A stretch of 8,483 nt of DNA from Planctomycetota bacterium (GTDB taxonomy: Bacteria > Planctomycetota > GCA-002687715 > DRQF01): the NCBI GenBank assembly GCA_024275615.1, contig JAJRYU010000327.1:1-8483 (forward strand), in the 5' to 3' direction. The notes beneath the pieces are model-generated. The model was not told the origin of the DNA. It did not search any database and saw nothing but the letters and a program-made list of their open reading frames with translations. Position numbers and translations under genes: made by a program. Positions 1-6,800 of this stretch are shown here, piece after piece. Each line of letters begins with the position of its first letter. Position 1 is the stretch's first letter.

Positions 1-607
1 CGGAAACTCCTGCCAGGGGATCCGAGCCGCCGGCAATGTCTTCGACGGCAATGTCATTAGGGCCAGTAGCGAGCAAGCGCTTACGGATCTCACGGCTTTC
101 GGTCGTGCTGCCCTGCAGTTCTTCGACTCGATTCAGAAGACGAAAGGAGGTGATGAATAGCTTGAGCTTTTCGAGCCGTAGGACCTCTCGCATCAAATAC
201 TTGCCGTGTGTTTTGATGTCCAGGCGCACAGTTTCGGCGCGCTTGTCATGTTCGGCCTGGAGCTGGCCAGCAACCTCAATCGCGGCCACTTCAGCATCAG
301 AAGGGGAACTTAGGCTGTTGCCTAGAAGCAGGGCGCGTTCAAGGCCAGAGAGCGCGTGGTCTTTGCGGCCAGACTCCAAGTCAATTCGAGCCATGAGGAC
401 CAGAGCTTCAACATGGTCGCTTGCCCGTTCCAAGACGAGTTGGACGTTCGAGCGTGCCGATTTGGCGTCTCCAGCCTTGTGCGCCGCTTTGGCGGCGGCA
501 AGATACTTTTCGACAAAAGGTGTTCTTTGGGCACCGATGGTGCCGCAGTATCCTGCCAAAACGACCAGGAACAGGAAACGACGCAAGACTTGCGCACTCA
601 AATGCAT
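1..607 (-). CDS. Exported TPR-like protein, 3' end beyond the left edge
   Basis: This frame is open from an ATG at 607 to the window edge, giving about 202 residues without a stop. The N-terminus is a typical Sec signal peptide: two arginines at 9-10, a hydrophobic core at about 11-20, and a likely cut after the alanine of 'TIGA' near residue 26. Residues about 35-96 form two TPR-like helical hairpins, with the small/large residue pattern around 'AAHKAGDAKSARS' and 'ALVLMARIDLESGRKDHAL'. From 105 to 180 it is charged and helical, possibly coiled coil. A protein-binding scaffold role outside the cytoplasmic membrane is inferred; no enzyme motif is visible. It lies 133 bp downstream of the next minus-strand gene and may share its transcript. 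The start is ambiguous: the GGAGG at 610-614 is only 2 nt from this ATG but 8 nt from an in-frame TTG at 599-601. The antisense frame is Arg/Ser-rich and lacks these features. Confidence 0.82.
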   Translation of the reverse strand, partial: MHLSAQVLRRFLFLVVLAGYCGTIGAQRTPFVEKYLAAAKAAHKAGDAKSARSNVQLVLERASDHVEALVLMARIDLESGRKDHALSGLERALLLGNSLSSPSDAEVAAIEVAGQLQAEHDKRAETVRLDIKTHGKYLMREVLRLEKLKLFITSFRLLNRVEELQGSTTESREIRKRLLATGPNDIAVEDIAGGSDPLAGVS

Positions 608-608
608 G

Positions 609-614
609 CCCTCC
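609..614 (-). promoter_or_regulatory. Shine-Dalgarno GGAGGG that questions the start of the TPR-like gene
   Basis: On the minus strand GGAGGG sits directly before the ATG at 607. The gap from GGAGG is 2 nt to the ATG but 8 nt to the TTG two codons later (599-601). Normal spacing is about 5-9 nt, so initiation at TTG is plausible. The signal peptide is intact with either start. Confidence 0.45.
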
Positions 615-636
615 ACTCAATGACCGAAAAAAGATC

Positions 637-716
637 ATGCACTAATCTTTCGATTTGGCATAGAGAGTCTTGCCTCGGCGCCAGACTTGATGGGTGCTCG
701 ATCGAGGATAGTGCAT
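637..716 (-). repeat. Long-range inverted repeat between two minus-strand genes, possible terminator
   Basis: The 8-base arms ATGCACTA (637-644) and TAGTGCAT (709-716) are perfect inverted copies separated by 64 bp. Read on the minus strand, the distal arm is followed 4 nt later by six Ts (627-632). A folded transcript downstream of the stop at 741 would therefore end in a U-run. The interval holds a further perfect palindrome, CTCGATCGAG (697-706), and GGCGCC. The long loop makes a classical intrinsic terminator uncertain, and an 8-bp match in 130 bp has a non-negligible chance of being accidental. Confidence 0.22.
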
Positions 717-740
717 CTAAAATCGTTGCGAACACGAAAA

Positions 741-2225
741 TTACTTCCGAATCCACGCTTCGAACTGGACTTGCATTTCTTCGAAGGACTCTTTGAAGTG
801 CTTCGTGAACCTTGCATCCAATTTCATGGTCTTCTCTGCATCTCGCACATAGGCCTCGAACTGTGGCTTTCGTTGTTCGAGCAGGTAAGACAAAAGGACG
901 GTTCCCCAGGTCAGCTTCTTGTTCGTGAGAGACGTCCCCGATGAACCGAAAAGATCGCGGACGGTGACAGTTTTTCCGGCGTTCAATTGGCCGAGAACTT
1001 TAGCGTGGGCCGCCTTGTGTGTTCCATTCTCAAGCTGATGCGTGTTTGTGCGGTCGTACTTTGATGTATTGTACTCCGTGACATCGGACTTGCCGAGGAT
1101 AGCAATCTCGGCGTGAACGCTTACGGCGCGAGGGATCCAGGCCGGCAATCGGTTCATACTTCCGTGCCATGCCCGTCGACATAGCTTTCTGCCCATGTCC
1201 CATACCATGAGGTTTCTTGTTTCTTCCCCGCGACGGAGTCTCAGCATGCCACCGAGGTCCCCGAAAGTGAGGTAGTAAGCCAAGAACCCCAGGATAGCCT
1301 TGTGCCGATCTGCTCCTACTCTTGAGTATCCATGAACGTCACGATTGTTGTAAAGAAAGGTCTGGAACTGTTCTGCAGTCTCAAGGACGACATGATAGCT
1401 AGTTGGTCTCTCCTTGAATGATGGCTCCGTGAATATCTCGGCTGCCCATTCGCGTGTCTTGACCGAGATCTTAGCGATGTCCAGGGCTTGTTTACGGCTT
1501 CCATAGTGCCAGACTTTGTTGACACCGATCTGTGCGAAGTGCGTGGCGATTTTGCTGTTGCGCAAAATACTCTCAGCAACGGAGACCAAGTCTTTCTCCT
1601 CCGGAGGAACCCAATCTCCGTTCCAAAGGACAAACCCCTTTGCCGTCATTATCTTGCTGGTGAGATGCCATCTTTGATCCACGAGCATCCAGTCCTGCGG
1701 ATTCGCCTGAACCTCCTCGAAGTCCTTGCTGAGGACCCACCCGTTATTGAACTTCTTTCGACCCTCATTTTGGAAGAACTTGGTAACAGCGCGCTCGGCC
1801 TTCTCTGCATCCTCATACCATTGACCGGCACCTTTGACGTGCCCCAACATCTTCCGCGCAGCAAGATGTTCAGGATTGAGTGCAAGGACACGTCTGGCCA
1901 GACGTTTTGCATCTCCCTTCAAGCTACTTTTGGTTGATGCCCACTGTGCCACGACAAAGACCTGATCGGCGGCAGATTGATCAATGGCTTTCAGGCGCGC
2001 CACAATGACCTTTGAGATCGGGCGACCCCGTCGCATCTTTCTGATTTCCGTACGCTTGATGATCTGGCGCTCACCCAGACGGGTAATAATGGTGACTGAC
2101 GTCTTGTCCTCTGCGATGATTTCTCCGCGGATTTTCTTGCCACCTGCGACAAGCTTGACATTGTCTTGTGACATGCAGGTAGAAGTCATCAAAAGTAAGA
2201 GAATCGCACCGAGGATGATCTTCAT
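741..2225 (-). CDS. Exported protein with SH3-like N-terminus and degenerate peptidase-MA/DUF1570-like C-terminus
   Basis: 494 residues from the ATG at 2225. The frame stays open upstream to 2459, but I chose this ATG because it begins a clear signal peptide (lysine 2, hydrophobic 3-13, cut near residues 17-20) and has AAGGA at 2234-2238, 8 nt upstream. Residues 23-66 form short beta strands ending in a basic 'RKMRRGRP', like the small SH3-like domains of planctomycete exported proteins. Residues 100-145 are helical and TPR-like ('RRVLALNPEHLAARKMLGH'). 'GDWVPPEE' at 203-210 is a motif I associate with planctomycete proteins. Residues about 275-494 recall the peptidase-MA/DUF1570 fold: 'RLPAWIPRAVSVHAE' (359-373) sits where active members have P-x-W-x-x-E-G, and the C-terminus ends like that family. 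The HExxH expected near 342-346 reads WDMGR, so zinc catalysis is unlikely. Family assignment is inference from residue patterns; a binding or structural role is more likely than proteolysis. Confidence 0.85.
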   Translation of the reverse strand: MKIILGAILLLLMTSTCMSQDNVKLVAGGKKIRGEIIAEDKTSVTIITRLGERQIIKRTEIRKMRRGRPISKVIVARLKAIDQSAADQVFVVAQWASTKSSLKGDAKRLARRVLALNPEHLAARKMLGHVKGAGQWYEDAEKAERAVTKFFQNEGRKKFNNGWVLSKDFEEVQANPQDWMLVDQRWHLTSKIMTAKGFVLWNGDWVPPEEKDLVSVAESILRNSKIATHFAQIGVNKVWHYGSRKQALDIAKISVKTREWAAEIFTEPSFKERPTSYHVVLETAEQFQTFLYNNRDVHGYSRVGADRHKAILGFLAYYLTFGDLGGMLRLRRGEETRNLMVWDMGRKLCRRAWHGSMNRLPAWIPRAVSVHAEIAILGKSDVTEYNTSKYDRTNTHQLENGTHKAAHAKVLGQLNAGKTVTVRDLFGSSGTSLTNKKLTWGTVLLSYLLEQRKPQFEAYVRDAEKTMKLDARFTKHFKESFEEMQVQFEAWIRK

Positions 2226-2295
2226 GAGATTTGTCCTTGTCGATGTCTGCAAAGGGAAGCTGCAAGGCCCGCGTCGAAAATGATTTTCCAAACCT

Positions 2296-2325
2296 GAAGC
2301 CTGCGGTTTCCTTGCCGCCAGCTTC
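2296..2325 (-). promoter_or_regulatory. Stem-loop in the presumed 5' leader of the SH3/peptidase-MA-like gene
   Basis: As RNA from the minus strand, GAAGCTGGCGG can pair with CCGCAGGCTTC. This gives an 11-position stem with one G-U pair and one mismatch, closed by an 8-nt loop (CAAGGAAA). The loop contains an AAGGA Shine-Dalgarno-like sequence and lies about 70 nt upstream of the ATG at 2225. No T-run follows, so it is not an intrinsic terminator. A leader regulatory structure is possible but no known riboswitch class is recognised. Confidence 0.4.
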
Positions 2326-2393
2326 GTTCTCGTAACACATTCCGATGCGGACGAGTAGAATCCTCTCGCCGCCAGAGAACGTTTTCGTTCCGA

Positions 2394-2423
2394 ATTGTAC
2401 TTTTTTCTCGATTCATTTAGCAA
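2394..2423 (-). promoter_or_regulatory. Candidate sigma70-type promoter for the SH3/peptidase-MA-like gene
   Basis: On the minus strand TTGCTA (2418-2423, 4 of 6 to the -35 consensus) is followed after 18 bp by TACAAT (2394-2399, 5 of 6 to the -10 consensus). The spacer holds an A-run. Transcription would start near 2387 and give a leader of about 160 nt that includes the hairpin at 2296-2325. It is the best -35/-10 pair I see on this side, but it is a consensus match only. Confidence 0.35.
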
Positions 2424-2463
2424 TCGATGCCAGTCTCTTCCCCTAACTCGACCTCTCACGGGA

Positions 2464-2555
2464 GTAGGGTGTCAGTGCGAGACTCTCCACACCTGAAGAG
2501 TCGTGGTACACACTTGGTGAGCAGGACCATGGCACTCTTGGCTGGGTAGGGTGTC
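2464..2555 (+). repeat. Pair of 10-bp direct repeats GTAGGGTGTC upstream of the coiled-coil gene
   Basis: GTAGGGTGTC occurs at 2464-2473 and again at 2546-2555, 82 bp apart (about eight helical turns), in the same orientation and just upstream of the ATG at 2585. Exact 10-mers are unlikely but not impossible by chance in a 360-bp region. They could be activator or repressor half-sites. Confidence 0.3.
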
Positions 2556-2584
2556 CAGAAGACAATTCTTATGAAGGACTGGCG

Positions 2585-3400
2585 ATGAAAATCTCCAACA
2601 AGAGCGTAGTGCTCTGTTCGTTCACGATCACAGCATCAATCGTGGCACTGCTAACGTTTGCGGCCAGTTGTTTCGCCCCTGGCGGTTTCGACTCCCTTGG
2701 CGCGGAACCTACCGATGTTGAGATTGCGGACGATCAAATCCGGAATACCATGCCAACTCGATCCAAGAGCAAAGAACTCCGCAATCGAGTCACTGATCTT
2801 CTTAAAACGAACGCTGAGTTGCGAGCAAGAATTCGACGGATGGAGCAAGAGCTTGCCGCCAAGATCTCTGAACTGGGACAGGCAGAAGCGAAACTCGAAT
2901 CTCTCCGTTCTCGGAAGGCATCACGCGCATTTATCGCCGAGGTTACTCCAAGTCTGAAGTTGGTTAGGCATCCAAAGTATGAAGAGAGAATGCGGAAATT
3001 GAGGATGTCGAATCTCTATCGTCTCCACAAACTCACAGAACTTCTCGGCGATGAGACCATAGCGATGAAAACCTGGCGGTTTCTTCGAAACGCAGTTCTT
3101 AAAGAAGGCGGTACTCTGGCGGAACTTGTGGCGATAATTGGCAAAGAGAACGAGGCGCGAATTCGAGCGATAGTTGAAGAAGCTCCAGACAAACCCAGCG
3201 GCTATGCTTCAGTGCAGGAATTAGGCGAATATTACAACTACTGGCCAAAGATGGGCCTGCAGCATGTTCAAGCTTTCGTGAAATTCTATGAATCCGGTCG
3301 GCGTCCTCTTGCGGAGATCAGTCCTGACGAGACTGAAGAGCGCGAAGGTCGCAGGCAAGCTGCTTCCATGAGTCGGTTTAGTTCTGAGTCGACGAAGTAG
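2585..3400 (+). CDS. Membrane-anchored or exported coiled-coil protein, function unknown
   Basis: 271 residues. The start is supported by AAGGA at 2574-2578, 6 nt before the ATG, and by an immediate signal-anchor: basic residues 2-6 and a hydrophobic stretch at about 8-28 ending 'TFAASC'. Cys29 could be a weak lipobox cysteine (A-A-S-C, without the usual Leu at -3), so lipoprotein, cleaved or anchored forms are all possible. Residues about 60-112 form a coiled coil, with hydrophobics at heptad spacing (Leu65, Val69, Leu72, Leu79, Ile83, Met86, Leu90, Leu97, Leu104). Residues 115-240 look like a compact helical domain containing 'YRLHKLTELLGDETIAMKTW' and 'GYASVQELGEYYNYWP'. The last 30 residues are charged and probably disordered. 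I do not recognise the family. It is divergent from the gene on its left and is followed by a probable terminator, so it is likely monocistronic. A scaffold or sensor role at the membrane is only a guess. Confidence 0.85.
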   Translation: MKISNKSVVLCSFTITASIVALLTFAASCFAPGGFDSLGAEPTDVEIADDQIRNTMPTRSKSKELRNRVTDLLKTNAELRARIRRMEQELAAKISELGQAEAKLESLRSRKASRAFIAEVTPSLKLVRHPKYEERMRKLRMSNLYRLHKLTELLGDETIAMKTWRFLRNAVLKEGGTLAELVAIIGKENEARIRAIVEEAPDKPSGYASVQELGEYYNYWPKMGLQHVQAFVKFYESGRRPLAEISPDETEEREGRRQAASMSRFSSESTK

Positions 3401-3453
3401 AATCGCGAATAGTGGATTCGATCCAATTGAGACCTCATGGTTCCCTCTTGTTG

Positions 3454-3480
3454 CCGAGTAAAATTCGGTTTCCTTTTGTC
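3454..3480 (+). terminator. Probable intrinsic terminator after the coiled-coil gene
   Basis: CCGAGT (3454-3459) pairs with ATTCGG (3463-3468) around an AAA loop, with one G-U pair. A T-rich tract follows (3469-3480, 8 T of 12). It lies 54 bp past the stop codon at 3400. The stem is short, so efficiency may be modest. Confidence 0.45.
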
Positions 3481-3806
3481 TTGGCACCGCAGAATGCCCA
3501 GGCGGATCTCAAAAAGAATGTGAGCCATGACCGGTGCAGTCGTCCAGGTCTTGAAGAACAAGCAAGGAGTTCTGGCCTAGATTCAAGAGACCCGGCGTCG
3601 AGCAGGCGAGAAGTGGGGGACTCCACTCGCGCGCGATGATCTCTCTTCGATGTGTGGGAGCGATTGCTTGTCACATACGGTCACGCGCAGGCACTTCAGG
3701 ATGGATAGGTCTCAATGTCCGAGTAGAGCGAGCCAACGTAGTTCTGGATACTATGTGGACATGCTGCCGGTGATGGCCTCAAGGTCGTGAATATTGCGGC
3801 ACAGAC

Positions 3807-3815
3807 TGTTAGAAT
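3807..3815 (+). promoter_or_regulatory. Candidate extended -10 promoter for the large esterase gene
   Basis: TGTTAGAAT matches the extended -10 form TGnTATAAT with one difference in the hexamer (TAGAAT, 3810-3815). No good -35 hexamer is seen at the right distance, as is usual for extended -10 promoters. Transcription would start near 3822, giving a leader of about 48 nt to the ATG at 3870. Confidence 0.3.
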
Positions 3816-3869
3816 CGCACTGGCCGCATCGCCGCGACCTTCCCTGCCGAGCAAATTCCTGGAGCCGTC

Positions 3870-6800
3870 ATGCGCCTTTTCCTTTCTTTGCGAGTGATTT
3901 TTGTCTTCCTATTTCTCCTTCATTTTCCGAGCTTGAGTCACGGACAGGAAGAGACACTTTTCAATACGGAGATCTATCAGTCGCCGTGGCAAGGAGAGAC
4001 CTCGAGTCAAGGTCGATTTTCAATTCGTCACGAGGGTCAAGGGGGACCACCCAAACGAGGTTACTTCTTGCAACACACTCCGGGCGAGGTCGCGGAATTC
4101 CATCTCTTTGTGCCAGATGGACTTGACAGCAAGAAACTCTATCCCCTGCTCATTGTTTATCATGGCGGCAAAGATGGCGCTTCAGGCAAAGGCATGGGAC
4201 GGCGGTTTGCGAAGATTTCTACAACGCAACATCCCGTCATCGTCTTGTCGCCAAACATGTACACCATGGACGCCTACAATGAGCTTCTCAGCGAGAAACT
4301 ATTGCCGATTGACCGCAACAGAGTTGTCGTTTTTGGTCATTCCTCCGGTGGCATGGGGGTGCGTTCGGCTATGGCAGAATACTTGCGAACCAAATCCGCG
4401 TTTGTCCCGGCTGCTCTCATTAGCGCTTCGACCACTGCGTCCTTGGGGCGCGTAAACTATCCACCCTGTCCTTATTTCGTCATGGCTGGCGAGAACGAAA
4501 CTCCTTCTTTCGTGACCAACGCGATACTTAAGAATCGTCGCCGAACTTGTCGCCAGCATGCCTTAGTTATGCAACAAGCCATCCCAGAGATTCGCTATGT
4601 CGAAGTGCAGGGGAGTGGCCACAGCGGCGCGACACCAACTCACATGGCTGTCATCCAGCACGCTATCGCTGTGAGTGAGCGTGCGCCATCCCAGGTGCTT
4701 CGGAATTCTGTGCCGTCCGAATTCGCCAAACTTGTGGCTGATATTCGTCTTGGTTCGTGGTTGGATGCAAAAAAGGAAATAGACGACTTCGAAGCAGCCG
4801 AAGAAATTCAGAATTCGACTCACCTGAAGAGTCTCAAAAGTTCCATGAATCGTGCTCTCAAGAAGTGGTTTCAAGCAGAGATCAAAGAAATCGCGGCCCT
4901 AACGAAGGAATCGACTTACGTCGAACGTGACCGAGCGTTTCTTCGCTATGACCGTTGCCTGGCTATCGCTGAAGCCTTCGCACCTAGCGCAATTGGCCCA
5001 GAGTTGGCGACTTGGGTCGAAGACTTGTCGAAAGCAACTCATTGGCAAGAGGAACTTGCTGCCCGCATCGCCTATCGTGAGATCGTAAGACAACGCCCTG
5101 ACGCCGCCATGGCGGAGAAGCTCAGAAAGTTGCGCAGTGACTATGCTGATACTGAGTATGGCCGCAATCGCAGCAAGGAGAAGTTGTTGGCGCTTGATGG
5201 AATTGCGCCGCAAGAAGAGGCAAAAGAACTGCCCGACGGCCCGAAAATCCAAAACCCCTACTACACGCATTCGAAGTGGCGGATCTGGCGGGACAACGAC
5301 ACAGCAATCCGGAACGTGAAGTCGATGGTTCAAAACGGCAAGAAGAAGGAGGCTGTTACTGTCACTCTGACTCCGCCTCCGGTCGCCTCAAGGATCTATC
5401 CCGATGGACCACTCAAGGAAGGTAAAGCCATTCTCTGGAAGACGAAGGCTAGCCCATCGGCAGAATTCTCTGGGATTTGGGACGACGTCTATGCCAGTTG
5501 GTCCGGGCTACACGGTTACGTGCGCTCAACTTATGCCACCACGGATGGCAGCTCTGTTCATTTGCGACCCAAGGGTCTCGACCATTTCATCCACTTTGTT
5601 GAGATGCGCAAGACTGCAGACCTATTACGATGTGGCATAAATTTTGTGCATCAGTCAACGACGTCCATGTCCCATACCATTACCAATGGCTATGACCCGA
5701 AGATGCCAGTCGATCATGAGCGGATCTACTTTTCAGATTGTTTGGTGACTGCGCCCGCTCACGCTTCGTATACCGAGGACTGGGCCGACCGAACCAAGGA
5801 TCTCGTGTTGGCGCTTATGCCCACTTTTTTCAATTCCGTGGGATCGTCGAACAGCGAAACCATGGCGATCACCAAAATGATGATTGTTGGCGGCTACCTT
5901 CCACCAACGAGCAAGTTGATGCTCAAGCGCAACGGTCTTTATCCTTCCGCACTGCTCTATATCTGGAAAGCATCTTTACCTTTCGAAGTCCCCTACGATC
6001 ATGAATTGCGTCATCGTGTGGCCTATCGTGCTGTCGGCCGCAAGGATCAACTCAAGGGCAAGTATGGCCACGCTGGCCCAGAGCGTGGCAACCTCAGCAT
6101 CGAGTACCATCGCTATGACGAGATCGCTCACATGCGCAACATGATTCGCATGGCACAAGATATGACAGTCTTGCCTCCCGAAGCGATCTTGGATGAACTC
6201 ACCGTCGAAGGTGGGGCGGCTACCTACCGCCTGAAGAAGACAGCGTTGATTCTCCAGAAACCCGGCGAAGATGTGTCGATCACTGTTTCGACGAATAAAT
6301 CCTATGACCTTGGTGGACGCCCCCTTACCTTTCGATTCAAGTTGCTCTACGGCAATCATAGGACAACTTGCGTTCCCGGCGATGAAAAGGGCACATGGGA
6401 GATTGAGATTCCCTGGGACGAGGACTTGCCGGAAGGGCGAACGGCTATTGCATTGATCGCCAATAACGGCGTTCACGATGGCAACCCAGCTATCATCAAC
6501 GTCTATCGCTTACGAGGAGACTTGCCGCCGTCGGGTGTTGGCTATGCCGACTACAAATACAATTCTCCAACCGCGAATCGGAGGCCTGTGTTGCTTGGTT
6601 TGCAAGATCAAGTGGTGAAATCCGGCAAGACCGTACACATCACCTTGGCTGCTGTTGATCCAGAGGGACAGCCCATAAGCTATTACAAACGTGCGGGAGA
6701 GCCTGGAAAGATCGAAGGCAACGTCTACAGCATTAAGGTGCCGCGCTTGAAGCCAGGCGGCCGTGTCTCTGCGACAATCATTGCCTCCGACGGCACCGCC

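Larger units (their letters stand above)
2226..2584. other. Divergent intergenic region
   Basis: 359 bp lie between two divergent start codons. The minus-strand frame is open through 2226-2459, but that stretch reads as basic, low-complexity protein upstream of a good signal peptide and RBS, so I treat it as leader. Contents listed separately are a minus-strand promoter candidate, a leader hairpin and a direct repeat. A 6-bp inverted repeat (GACTCT 2481-2486, AGAGTC 2497-2502, 10-nt loop) is also present, without a T-run. For the plus gene only a weak promoter is visible: TTGGCT at 2539-2544 with GACAAT 17 bp later. Confidence 0.6.
3401..3869. other. 469-bp non-coding gap between two plus-strand genes
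   Basis: No frame here has a plausible start plus protein-like composition. It begins with the terminator at 3454-3480 and ends with the promoter and RBS of the large esterase gene. Between them, GCGAG (3606-3610) and TGG (3614-3616) can pair with CCA and CTCGC (3623-3630) in an interrupted hairpin. The stretch 3527-3708 could hide a decayed short gene, discussed as a finding. Nothing else is recognised. Confidence 0.55.

Noticed and set aside
36..623. 195-codon open frame on the plus strand
   Set aside because: It is antisense to the TPR-like gene, is Arg/Ser-rich with no domain pattern, and has no good ribosome binding site. The minus frame has a signal peptide and TPR periodicity.
1488..1937. 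149-codon plus-strand open frame inside the SH3/peptidase-MA-like gene
   Set aside because: It is an antisense shadow of a clearly coding minus frame, with no start signal or recognisable domain.
2226..2459. N-terminal extension of the 741-2225 gene by 78 codons
   Set aside because: The extension reads as basic low-complexity sequence and would bury an obvious signal peptide. The ATG at 2225 has a well-spaced AAGGA.
2571..2588. Five-codon ORF (MKDWR) overlapping the start of the coiled-coil gene
   Set aside because: It is too short to judge and has no clear ribosome binding site of its own; its sequence simply contains the RBS of the downstream gene.
5976..6476. 166-codon minus-strand open frame inside the large esterase gene
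   Set aside because: It is antisense to a continuous 1213-residue frame with recognisable domains on both sides, and no independent support is visible.
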